Positions 14,082 to 21,370 of a DNA stretch of 23,132 nt are shown here, one piece after another. Source of the DNA: Methanotrichaceae archaeon (GTDB lineage Archaea; Halobacteriota; Methanosarcinia; Methanotrichales; Methanotrichaceae); the NCBI GenBank assembly GCA_013329455.1, contig DUKF01000159.1:18874-42005 (forward strand), in the 5' to 3' direction. A program made the position numbers and the translations under genes. Numbering within the stretch: the first letter of the stretch is position 1; the number at the start of each line of letters is the position of its first letter. A model generated the notes under the pieces. It saw only the letters and a list, made by a program, of their open reading frames with translations. It was not told the origin of the DNA and ran no database searches.

Positions 14082-15356
14082 ATGAAAAAAATCAAGCCGG
14101 TACCACTGGCATCGATCGTCGTCGCCCTCTTTTTGCTAATCTCTTCACTTTATTACCTGTTAATCCAGTCAGAAGAGATCCCCCTGGTGCCGTTCTGGAT
14201 GGGTGGTCTGCTGGTCTGTACCGTTCTCATATCGGCCTCTGCCCTAGCTCTCAATCGGAACGCTGACGATCGGACGCGCGTCGTCTGGACCCGGGGCAGG
14301 TTTTTGCCTTTGGCAGCAGATCTGGTCTACTTTCTGGCCGTATTTCTTCTGGTTTTTTCGGGTCGGATCCGCCCTGACCTGGAGTTCGAGTTTCTGGGGC
14401 TGAGCGCGGTCTTCACCTATGATCTGGTCCTCCCCTTTCTGGTCCTTTTGGCGAGCTTCCTTGTGATAAAGGACTCAATCAACCTTCTCTACGGGTACAG
14501 CACCAGGGGAAGGGAGGTTCTGGTATTCTCGATGGTCCGGCTCTCAGCGGTCTTCACCCTCTTGCTTTTGGGCGGCATCATCTCGATAATCCTCTACAAA
14601 GGCATCGGGGCCATAAGCTGGGAGTTTCTGACCCAGCCCCACTTCCGGCTCGGACAGGAGGGTGGGATAAGCACCTGCATCGAGGGCAGCTTCTGGCTGG
14701 TGATGGGGGCGATGCTGATCTCGGCCCCGTTGGGGGTCGGGGCCGCCATCTACCTCAACGAGTACTCCAAGCGCACCGGGTTAAAACGGATCGTCACCAT
14801 CGCCGTCGGCTGTCTTAACGGCGTGCCTTCGGTCGTCTACGGCCTCTTCGGGCTCGCTTTCCTGGTGGCGACCTTTGGCATATCGCTTCTGTCTGGATCC
14901 ATAATCCTGGGCCTGATGAACCTGCCCACCATAATTCTCACAAGCCAAGAGGCGTTGAAGAGCGTTCCAAACTCTTTGCGGGAGGGGAGCGTGGCTCTGG
15001 GTGCGACGAAATGGCAGACGGTCTGGAAAGTGGTGATACCCTCGGCTCTTCCAGGAGTCCTTACAGGGATGATCATAGGGGTTGCCAGAGCTGCCGGAGA
15101 GACGGCCCCCATCATGTGGACTGCCGTGACCTTCTCTGCGACGCCAGTCCACATGTTCTACGGCGTCATCCCCGACGTAACCCAGCCCGTGAACAACCTC
15201 TGCTACCATCTCCTCAATCTGATATACTTCCTGGGAGCATGGGACGTTGAGACTAAAGCCTGGGGGACTGCTTTGGTTCTGCTGGCCCTCGTCTTGATCA
15301 TTAACATGGTAGCCATCCTGGTCCGAAACCACTACAGAAAGAAGATCTCCTGGTGA
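14082..15356 (+). CDS. pstA: Phosphate ABC transporter permease PstA with N-terminal membrane extension
   Basis: A 424-residue permease. The C-terminal 280 residues are standard PstA: a helix at about 152-172, GAAIYLNEYSK, GVPSVVYGLFGL, the EAA coupling loop EGSVALGATKWQTVWKVVIPS, and RAAGETAPIMW. PstA proteins are usually near 280-300 residues. Here about 145 residues precede the core and contain roughly four additional hydrophobic segments (8-27, 38-57, 76-93, 108-128) with a short charged loop (60-72). The extension may help assembly or accept a partner. The gene is translationally coupled to the second pstC. The next gene, after a 48-base gap with its own TATA box, is unrelated, so the ATPase gene pstB is not in the operon. 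Confidence 0.93.
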   Translation: MKKIKPVPLASIVVALFLLISSLYYLLIQSEEIPLVPFWMGGLLVCTVLISASALALNRNADDRTRVVWTRGRFLPLAADLVYFLAVFLLVFSGRIRPDLEFEFLGLSAVFTYDLVLPFLVLLASFLVIKDSINLLYGYSTRGREVLVFSMVRLSAVFTLLLLGGIISIILYKGIGAISWEFLTQPHFRLGQEGGISTCIEGSFWLVMGAMLISAPLGVGAAIYLNEYSKRTGLKRIVTIAVGCLNGVPSVVYGLFGLAFLVATFGISLLSGSIILGLMNLPTIILTSQEALKSVPNSLREGSVALGATKWQTVWKVVIPSALPGVLTGMIIGVARAAGETAPIMWTAVTFSATPVHMFYGVIPDVTQPVNNLCYHLLNLIYFLGAWDVETKAWGTALVLLALVLIINMVAILVRNHYRKKISW

Positions 15357-15404
15357 GGCAGCACCCCACAACTTTTATCATTTCAGGGACATAACAGAAC
15401 CTTT

Positions 15405-16799
15405 ATGAGACCGATCTCTCCTGACGAGATGAGAGCTACCGACACCAACTGCACCTATTTTGGTCTGCTTCCTCTCCAGCTGATGGAGAACGCAGGAGCT
15501 GCCCTCGCCCGAGAGGTCCAAAAGAGGGCCCGGGGAAAGAAGATAGCCGTCGTTGCAGGGCGGGGAAACAACGGTGGAGACGCCTTCGTGGCCGCCCGCC
15601 ACCTCGCGGATTTCGAGGTTACAGTATTTCTTCTCGGCAGGTCCAGAGAGATCGCCACCGAAGAGGCGAGGCGGAACTGGGAGATTCTGGAATTTCTCAA
15701 CTTCGATCTTCGGGAGGTCCGCGATTCGAGCGACCTGAAATCGTTGTCCCAGTACGATCTGATTCTGGATGCGGTCTTCGGTACTGGTGTGCGCGGAACG
15801 ATCCGTGGCCTCGAGGCCGAGGCGATCGATGCCATCAATTCCTCCAGAAAAAGCGTCGTATCGGTGGACGTTCCAAGCGGCCTTGGGACCGATAAATTCG
15901 TTGATCCCGAGGTCACCGTCACCTTCCACAGGCCGAAAGCAGGCATCACCGGCGATGTGGTGGTGGCGGGTATAGGTATACCACCGGCGGCCGAGTTTCT
16001 GGCAGGTCCCGGGGACCTCGATCTTGTGACCGCCCGGGCATCCGAGAGCCACAAGGGCCAGAACGGCCGCGTTCTGGTGATCGGTGGTGGGCCTTACAGT
16101 GGTGCACCAGCCCTCTCGGCCATGGCCGCCCTCAGGGCTGGGGCAGACCTCGTCACCGTCGCCACACCCGGCAACGTCTCCAGGATAATCGCCGGTTTCT
16201 CCCCGAACCTGATCGTCCGGGAGCTCTCCTGCGACCATCTCTCCCTCGACGACCTGCCGGCTTTGAGGGATCTCGTACACCGCCACGACGTCGTCGTCGC
16301 CGGCATGGGTCTGGGCCGAGATCCCGAGACGAGGGAAGCTCTGGCAAAAATCGTGCCCGAGTGCGGTAAGGTGGTGATAGATGCCGATGCCCTCCTTCCC
16401 GGAATCCCTCTCAAGGGGATAATCACCCCCCACCAGAGCGAGTTTCGGAGGGTCAGCTCCATCAAGGTGCCTCCGGGCCAGGTCCAGGACGAGACCTTGA
16501 AGAGCTTCGCAAGAGACATGAGCCTCACGATCCTTCTCAAGGGGAAGGTCGACCTGATCACCGACGGCGAGGTTGTGAGAGGTAACGCCACCGGGAACGC
16601 GGGGATGACCGTCGGCGGGACCGGGGACGTCCTGGCCGGGATGACGGGGGCGTTCTACTGCAAGACCTCGCCATTGCGGGCTGCGGTCGCCGCCGCTTTC
16701 GTCAACGGCACCGCTGGCGACCTCGCCTTCGAGGAGAAGGGCTACTCTCTCCTCGCAACCGACGTGATCGAGAACATACCCAGGGCCATGAGGCGGTGA
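15405..16799 (+). CDS. nnr: Bifunctional NAD(P)H-hydrate repair enzyme (epimerase/dehydratase)
   Basis: This 464-residue fusion repairs damaged NAD(P)H hydrates. The N-terminal YjeF_N epimerase domain (about 1-210) shows LMENAG (26-31), AGRGNNGGDA (51-60), FGTGVRG (125-131) and DVPSGL (155-160). The C-terminal ribokinase-like dehydratase (about 215-464) shows VIGGGPYSGAP, DADAL (326-330), TPHQSEFRR (341-349) and GNAGMTVGGTGDVLAG (397-412), the ATP/ADP-dependent catalytic loop. Length and domain order are normal. TTTTAT at about 15373-15378 places a TATA box 30 bases before the ATG, so the mRNA is probably nearly leaderless. moaC follows with a 4-base gap and is probably co-transcribed. Confidence 0.95.
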   Translation: MRPISPDEMRATDTNCTYFGLLPLQLMENAGAALAREVQKRARGKKIAVVAGRGNNGGDAFVAARHLADFEVTVFLLGRSREIATEEARRNWEILEFLNFDLREVRDSSDLKSLSQYDLILDAVFGTGVRGTIRGLEAEAIDAINSSRKSVVSVDVPSGLGTDKFVDPEVTVTFHRPKAGITGDVVVAGIGIPPAAEFLAGPGDLDLVTARASESHKGQNGRVLVIGGGPYSGAPALSAMAALRAGADLVTVATPGNVSRIIAGFSPNLIVRELSCDHLSLDDLPALRDLVHRHDVVVAGMGLGRDPETREALAKIVPECGKVVIDADALLPGIPLKGIITPHQSEFRRVSSIKVPPGQVQDETLKSFARDMSLTILLKGKVDLITDGEVVRGNATGNAGMTVGGTGDVLAGMTGAFYCKTSPLRAAVAAAFVNGTAGDLAFEEKGYSLLATDVIENIPRAMRR

Positions 16800-16803
16800 T
16801 CCT

Positions 16804-17274
16804 TTGAGATTCGATCCAGCTTCCCGAGAAGATCGGGCGGGGATGGTCGAGATAACCGAGAAGCCGATCGTGAGGAGAAAGGCCGTCGCCACCGGCCTCA
16901 TCCTGCTCAAAAAGTCCACGGCGGAGGCTATCCGGAAGGGCGAGGTGGAGAAGGGGGACGTCCTCACCGTGGCGAGGGTTGCAGCGATCCAGGCGGTGAA
17001 GGAGACCCCCCGGCAGATCCCCATGTGCCACCCTATACCGATAACCGGCGTCGAGGTGGCCTTCGAGCTTGAGCCGGACCTCGTCAGGGCAACGGTCGTT
17101 GTCACCTCCATCGGCCAGACTGGCGTCGAGATGGAGGCTCTGGCCGGAGTCTCGGCAGCCCTTCTTAACGTCTGGGACATGGTCAAGTCCCGGGAGAAGG
17201 ACGAGACCGGGAACTACCCCTCGACGAGGATCGAGGAGATCCGGGTGGTGGAGAAAAGGAAGGACGATGTTTGA
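16804..17274 (+). CDS. moaC: Cyclic pyranopterin monophosphate synthase MoaC
   Basis: MoaC makes cyclic pyranopterin monophosphate with MoaA in molybdopterin/tungstopterin synthesis, needed by methanogens for formylmethanofuran dehydrogenase. The 156 residues include the signatures MVEITEKPIVRRKAVATG (14-31), MCHPIPITGVEV (74-85), GQTGVEMEAL (104-113) and DMVKSREKD (125-133), which contain the active-site His, Glu, Asp and Lys residues. The start is TTG at 16804. The strong ribosome site GGTGATCC (16795-16802) overlaps the stop of nnr, and the residues from TTG on fit the usual MoaC N-terminus. Coupling to nnr is therefore likely. Confidence 0.95.
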   Translation: MRFDPASREDRAGMVEITEKPIVRRKAVATGLILLKKSTAEAIRKGEVEKGDVLTVARVAAIQAVKETPRQIPMCHPIPITGVEVAFELEPDLVRATVVVTSIGQTGVEMEALAGVSAALLNVWDMVKSREKDETGNYPSTRIEEIRVVEKRKDDV

Positions 17275-17295
17275 TGGAACGGATGCTGGGGGATG

Positions 17296-17351
17296 CTATA
17301 TTTTTGCGTAATGTCGACTTAATTGTCCTCCTTTAGCTACCAATAAGTCGA
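17296..17351. terminator. Hairpin between convergent moaC and trpS
   Basis: TCGACTTA (17314-17321) pairs with TAAGTCGA (17344-17351). ATTG/CAA inside extends the stem past a one-base bulge. A T run (17300-17305) lies on the moaC side. It probably ends transcripts from both sides. Confidence 0.45.
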
Positions 17352-17412
17352 AATCACCCAAAATGTAGCCTTGGCTTAAAAATCAAGAAAATGTACCGGA
17401 GTAGGCTTCCGC

Positions 17413-18714
17413 CTATTTTTTGATTCCGTACTCTGGTAGTCTCTCCCGTGCGATCTCCCTCTCGCGCTGGTGCTCGGTCAAGAACTGCTTAATCCTCTCG
17501 GCCGCCTCCTTCTTGCATGTTCCGCACATCCTCTCGCCGCTTTTGCACTCCTCGAAGATCTCTTTGAGTTCATCCTCGTCATCGGAGAGGTGGAAGAGCA
17601 TCAGCTCGTAGACGGTGCACTTGTCCGGCTCGCCCCCGAGCTTCTTCTGCTCGGCCAAGCTCTGCCTTCCGCCAGTCAGGGCACGCATCACCTTCTTGGC
17701 CGCCTCCTCGGGGTCTTCAGTGAGGGCGATGTGGCTGTCGGGCTTTGAGGAAGACATCTTGCCTCCGGTAAGGCCAGTCATGAACCTGTGGTACAAAGAT
17801 GCCGGAGGCATGAAGCCGTATCCGCCCTGTTCGACCTCAAACTCCCTCATCAGCTCCTCGACCCTTCCCGCGTCTTTTGCGTCGAAGACGTCGATGTGCT
17901 CCTCATACCGCTTCACCTTCTTGTATCCCATCTCCTTGAGGTGAGCGGCCGCAGCCTCGATCAGGTCGGAGCCTGCTGCCTTTCCCCGGAGGCTCACGTA
18001 CCCCTCCCTCTCTTCCACCAGGAACTTTCTCATCCTGCTGGCGAGATCGCGGGTGAGTCTGATGTGGGCGTCCTGGTCCGAGCCGACCGGTATGACGACG
18101 GGCTTTGGCCCCCCGTTCTCGGCGAGCTGGGGGTGGAGGATGTCGGCGCTTTGAACCATCACGCTCACCATGTGGGCGACGTTCGTCTCGCCGGAAAATC
18201 CGTAGATGGCGGCGAGCTCCGAAAATCTCGCAGCGGCCGCAAGCTCGAAGGCGAGATCCCGGACCGCCTGGCTTTTGGACTGGAAATAGATGTGGCCGGT
18301 GGGCTCAAACCCGAGAGCTATGAGGCTCAGGACGTACTCCTCGATCCCCATCTCTTTGCACCTCTGCCAGCTTATGCCCCGGACTGAATGGGCTTCCATG
18401 TCGGCTATGGCGACGAATGCGTCCCCCCCGTGCTTTTGATGCCAGATGATCTCCTCCATCACCATCTTGCCGCCAAGATGAACCCTTCCGCTGGGCATAA
18501 ACCCGCTCATCACTGCGAAGGGCTTCTTCTCATTCATAGCCTGGACGACCGACTGGTAATCACGATGGCCGAATATTATGTGCCGTTTCATATATAGATG
18601 GGGATCGTCAATCTGAGGCAGAATCTCCTCGAAGCTCGATATTCCGAACTCCTCGAAGAGCTTCGAGTAGTCGTCTATCGAGACCGCGCCCCAGGGGTCC
18701 AGCTTCGTTGCCAT
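17413..18714 (-). CDS. trpS: Tryptophanyl-tRNA synthetase (archaeal type)
   Basis: A class I aminoacyl-tRNA synthetase of 433 residues that charges tRNA(Trp). It has PSGRVHLGG (75-83, the HIGH motif), [13 protein letters not shown] (211-223) and GGKMSSS (317-323, the KMSKS loop). The stretch of about 60 residues between roughly 240 and 298 looks like an insertion relative to the short archaeal enzymes. The C-terminus has C390, C397 and C400 (MCGTCKKEA), a CxxC that may bind metal. The frame stays open to 18903, but ATG 18714 is the start: a TATA box (GTATATTT on the plus strand, 18738-18745) lies 27-28 bases upstream and the residues before it are not protein-like. Divergent from the phosphoribosyltransferase gene. 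Confidence 0.96.
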   Translation of the reverse strand: MATKLDPWGAVSIDDYSKLFEEFGISSFEEILPQIDDPHLYMKRHIIFGHRDYQSVVQAMNEKKPFAVMSGFMPSGRVHLGGKMVMEEIIWHQKHGGDAFVAIADMEAHSVRGISWQRCKEMGIEEYVLSLIALGFEPTGHIYFQSKSQAVRDLAFELAAAARFSELAAIYGFSGETNVAHMVSVMVQSADILHPQLAENGGPKPVVIPVGSDQDAHIRLTRDLASRMRKFLVEEREGYVSLRGKAAGSDLIEAAAAHLKEMGYKKVKRYEEHIDVFDAKDAGRVEELMREFEVEQGGYGFMPPASLYHRFMTGLTGGKMSSSKPDSHIALTEDPEEAAKKVMRALTGGRQSLAEQKKLGGEPDKCTVYELMLFHLSDDEDELKEIFEECKSGERMCGTCKKEAAERIKQFLTEHQREREIARERLPEYGIKK

Positions 18715-18842
18715 AAGTCCAGGCGATGCAGAATATGGTATATTTACCTTCTCGTCATCCCCGCCCCTCAGGGAAGGTCGCCTGGTCTGACGTGCAAGGG
18801 TCTGGTAAAAATATTTAAATTTGAACGTCGGTGCTGTTGGCG
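18715..18842. promoter_or_regulatory. Divergent promoters of trpS and phosphoribosyltransferase
   Basis: Two TATA boxes face away from each other: 18738-18745 for trpS (leftward) and TATTTAAA at 18812-18819 for the rightward gene. Each is centred about 27.5 bases before its start codon, predicting leaderless mRNAs in both directions. Confidence 0.55.
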
Positions 18843-19508
18843 ATGATCTCCGAATCTTTCCCCTGCGATCTTGTGACCTGGGCCGAGTTTTACGATCTCG
18901 CAAAGTCCCTATCCCGTTTAATCAAGTCCTCAGGCTGGCAGCCCGATCTTGTGGTGGCCATCGGTCGGGGCGGCTACGTCCCGGCCCGGGTCGTCTGTGA
19001 CTTCTTGGTCCACGACCTTCTAACCAGCATGAAAGTTGAGCACTGGGGAATCGCAGCCCAGAAAAAAGATCAGGCAACGGTCCGCTTTCCCCTGGCGACG
19101 GGCGTATCCGGCCGGAAGGTCTTGATCGTCGACGACGTAACCGACACCGGTGACACCCTCACCACGGCGGTCGGCTACGTGGAAAGCCTGGGGCCCGAAG
19201 AGATAAGGACCGCGGTCCTCCAGCACAAGACCAGCTCTGCGTTCGAGCCCGACTTCTACGTCGAGAAGATTACCGATTGGAAGTGGATTATCTATCCCTG
19301 GGCGGTTCACGAAGACCTGGTGGGCTTCACCGAACGGGTCCTCTCCAGTTCAGATCTTCCATTGTCAGCGGATCAGATACGCGCAGATTTGAAGAGGAGG
19401 TTTATGATCGATGTGGAGAAAGAGCGCATGGCGGAGATCTTGGAGGACGTGGTAGCTCTGGGAAAGGGAACCCTGTCAGGAGTGGTCTACAGAGGCGTTG
19501 GCGGCTGA
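18843..19508 (+). CDS. Purine/pyrimidine-type phosphoribosyltransferase
   Basis: A 221-residue type I phosphoribosyltransferase with the PRPP-binding loop [13 protein letters not shown] (93-105) and the early strand [14 protein letters not shown] (37-50). This is close to the archaeal COG2236-like group. These enzymes join a base to PRPP for salvage; xanthine, guanine or uracil are candidates and the sequence alone does not choose. After the catalytic domain (to about 163) there is a C-terminal extension of nearly 60 residues (TERVLSS to the end) that looks helical and may bind nucleic acid or dimerise. ATG 18843 is chosen over GTG 18831 because of the TATA spacing. Confidence 0.88.
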   Translation: MISESFPCDLVTWAEFYDLAKSLSRLIKSSGWQPDLVVAIGRGGYVPARVVCDFLVHDLLTSMKVEHWGIAAQKKDQATVRFPLATGVSGRKVLIVDDVTDTGDTLTTAVGYVESLGPEEIRTAVLQHKTSSAFEPDFYVEKITDWKWIIYPWAVHEDLVGFTERVLSSSDLPLSADQIRADLKRRFMIDVEKERMAEILEDVVALGKGTLSGVVYRGVGG

Positions 19509-19589
19509 ATCAATAATCTTTTCGGATAAACAAAAATAAGCTATTTATATGAGAATGAATTTGTAACCAGAAAAATAGATGTGATTATT

Positions 19590-19979
19590 ATGAGACAATT
19601 TTCGGTCAAAGTTTTGGACGATAACGACCGGGAGTTCGTAGAGGTTCTGCGTGATCTCGGCATCCCCCGAAACGTCGCCAGCATGATCACTTACCTCGCC
19701 AACGTCGAGGAGGCCACCTCCCGGGAGATCGAGATTGGATCCAATCTCCGGCAGCCGGAGGTCAGCATCGCCATGAGAACCCTCCGAAAAAACGATTGGG
19801 TCGAGGAACGGGAGATAAAGAAGGACGGAAAAGGCAGGCCGATGAAGGTCTACAAGCTCACCATATCCCTGGACGACATAATCAGGCATTTTGAGGACGA
19901 GAAGAAGAGAGAATCGACGAAAGTGATGGAAAATATAGATCGTCTGAAGGATCTGAGCAGAAAGCTGAGCAACGGCTGA
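19590..19979 (+). CDS. Winged-helix transcriptional regulator (ArsR/TrmB-like)
   Basis: A 129-residue DNA-binding protein. Residues about 10-85 form a winged helix: IPRNVASMITYLANVEEATSREIE, then NLRQPEVSIAMRTLRKNDWVEERE as the recognition helix, then the wing KKDGKGRPMKVYKLT. A charged helical tail (about 90-129) would mediate dimerisation. No ligand-binding domain or metal cysteines are visible, so the signal is unknown. A TATA box (19542-19549) implies a start near 19571. ATG 19590 follows GTGAT at 4 bases; GTG 19581 is an alternative adding three residues. It converges with the MoaD-like gene. Confidence 0.88.
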   Translation: MRQFSVKVLDDNDREFVEVLRDLGIPRNVASMITYLANVEEATSREIEIGSNLRQPEVSIAMRTLRKNDWVEEREIKKDGKGRPMKVYKLTISLDDIIRHFEDEKKRESTKVMENIDRLKDLSRKLSNG

Positions 19980-19988
19980 CGAGTCCGT

Positions 19989-20201
19989 TCATCCCGAGGA
20001 GACGATCCGGATGATCTCAAGGTCTCCGGGCTCGACCAGCTCGTCAGTCGGAACGGGGTGGCCCTCCCAGAGCGCCACCACCGTCTCTGGGTTTATTTTC
20101 AGAATCTCAAAGAGACCTTCGTAGGTCAGGCCCCTTTCCACTTCGATCTTTCTTTCAGAAACGCGGCCCTCGGCGAGGACCAACACATTCAAAGCGGTCA
20201 C
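19989..20201 (-). CDS. MoaD/ThiS-like ubiquitin-fold protein
   Basis: A 70-residue beta-grasp protein: NVLVLAEGR (strand 1), KIEVERGLTYEGLFEILKI (strand 2 and helix), VVALWEGHPVPTDELVEPGDLEIIRIVSSG at the end. The pattern is that of small sulfur carriers (MoaD, ThiS, archaeal SAMP), which are normally activated on a C-terminal Gly-Gly. This one ends in Ser-Gly, so either a variant tail is used or it does not act as a conventional carrier. The start is GTG 20201, overlapping the TGA of the upstream small gene (GTGA), with GGTGA about 10 bases before. It is probably translationally coupled. Confidence 0.8.
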   Translation of the reverse strand: MTALNVLVLAEGRVSERKIEVERGLTYEGLFEILKINPETVVALWEGHPVPTDELVEPGDLEIIRIVSSG

Positions 20202-20329
20202 TCTTCTTCTTCACCGCCTGTGCCGACGAGATCCTCGAGGTTCTCCTCGATCAGCTTCTTCTCCAGGTTCTCCGTCTTCTTGTCGCCCTTTCTCTCAGTC
20301 TCTCTTTTCTTGAACTTAGGCACAAGCAT
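20198..20329 (-). CDS. Small highly charged protein
   Basis: A 43-residue Lys/Glu-rich protein beginning MLVPKFKKRETER and ending DLVGTGGEEEE; not recognised. The frame is open to 20449, but that part overlaps the methyltransferase gene. Candidate starts are ATG 20329 or GTG 20323; GGGGTGAT just upstream fits the GTG better. The stop overlaps the GTG start of the MoaD-like gene, which argues that it is translated. It might assist the MoaD-like protein, but this is inference only. Confidence 0.45.
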   Translation of the reverse strand: MLVPKFKKRETERKGDKKTENLEKKLIEENLEDLVGTGGEEEE

Positions 20330-20372
20330 CACCCCTGCTCCCTTCTTAATCTGAGACTGTATTAACCTTTCG

Positions 20373-21287
20373 TCACCTCTGCCTTCGTCCAACGCAGACC
20401 CACTGATCGTAGATTCCGAGGTCGTCGGGGTTCGCCACCACTTCGCCATCCCATCCGGCGGACTTCAGAGCTTCGGTCACAATGCGGGCCTCCCGTTCGG
20501 TGTATGTGGTGTAGATCACCATATCTTTCGCAAGCTCCGACGACCGGAGAAGTATATCCTTCCAGAGGGGCCAGTTGATGTCGTCTATCAGCCCTACCAT
20601 GAACCCCACAACTGCCTCGAAGTGCAGGGGAGGAAAGAAGCGGTCCATCAGCCGGGCATCCAGGACCATCGCCCTTCGGGGGTCAAGATATGTCGACTTC
20701 AAAGCCTGGCAGATCTCGCAGCTGTCCAGGTCCTCGGTCCAGGGACTAAATCCTAGTTTTTTTAGGGTTTGGGTGGCCATACCGCTCCCACAACATATCT
20801 CCAGCACCTCGCCTCCGGCAGGTAGAAGTGGTCGCAGAAACTTCTCCAGGTTCTCAATCCTCTCGGGGACGAAAAGGGGCGGGCTCGCAACAGGACAGCT
20901 TTCGCAGAATAGCTCTTCCTCCAGGGAGATCGCAAGCCACTCCACCAGCCCCTCCATAAACTTCCTCTCCTCAACCCTTACAACTTTCGAGCTCGAGCTT
21001 CGGGGAAAGGCCTCGAGGGCACCGGAACCCGAGTAGCGGTCTGTCAAGAGCAGCCAGAGCTCTGCGGGCTCAGTCAGCTTCAAGGCAACTCCTAGACGGA
21101 CGCCTCCGTCTTCTCTTTCGTCCTCGTCTGCGCCCATCTTTTCCCATATCTCTATCGACTCCTCGACATCCAGCCCTGACTCGAGGATCTCCGATGTCAC
21201 GGGGATGGTGATCAGGTCGGCCAGGGACTCTTCGGCCAAAAAGACGTCCTCCTCACCGTCGATTTTCAAGATTTCATGAAGCAACAC
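20373..21287 (-). CDS. SAM-dependent methyltransferase-like protein with CxxC pairs
   Basis: This 304-residue protein has a Rossmann methyltransferase core: motif I VLEICCGSGMATQTL (161-175) and a following acidic segment (TEDLDSCEIC, 184-193). The first 110 residues are a separate acidic domain not recognised. Cysteines are unusually frequent around the active region: CESC (128-131), CC (165-166), CEIC (190-193) and a late QWVCVG. This could reflect a metal or Fe-S site. The start is GTG 21287, 5 bases after GGAAGTGAT. Substrate unknown. It heads the minus-strand cluster with the small charged protein and the MoaD-like protein. Confidence 0.78.
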   Translation of the reverse strand: MLLHEILKIDGEEDVFLAEESLADLITIPVTSEILESGLDVEESIEIWEKMGADEDEREDGGVRLGVALKLTEPAELWLLLTDRYSGSGALEAFPRSSSSKVVRVEERKFMEGLVEWLAISLEEELFCESCPVASPPLFVPERIENLEKFLRPLLPAGGEVLEICCGSGMATQTLKKLGFSPWTEDLDSCEICQALKSTYLDPRRAMVLDARLMDRFFPPLHFEAVVGFMVGLIDDINWPLWKDILLRSSELAKDMVIYTTYTEREARIVTEALKSAGWDGEVVANPDDLGIYDQWVCVGRRQR

Positions 21288-21370
21288 GAATAATCACTTC
21301 CGAGCCTGGCAGATATCAAGGTTTCTTTTGGGGAAACGGCTATATTGTCTTCTGTCGACTCTGGTACGGT

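Noticed and set aside
13351..14085. 244-residue plus-strand frame over the second pstC
   Set aside because: Out-of-frame shadow of pstC, rich in Arg/Gly/His, with no recognisable domain; a similar shadow exists in the first pstC.
15378..17186. 602-residue minus-strand open frame
   Set aside because: It is antisense to nnr and moaC, both of which have complete conserved motifs. Its composition is low-complexity with no domain, so it is a shadow of GC-rich coding sequence.
18715..18903. 63-codon upstream extension of trpS
   Set aside because: Basic, non-homologous sequence across both divergent promoters; the family N-terminus begins at ATG 18714.
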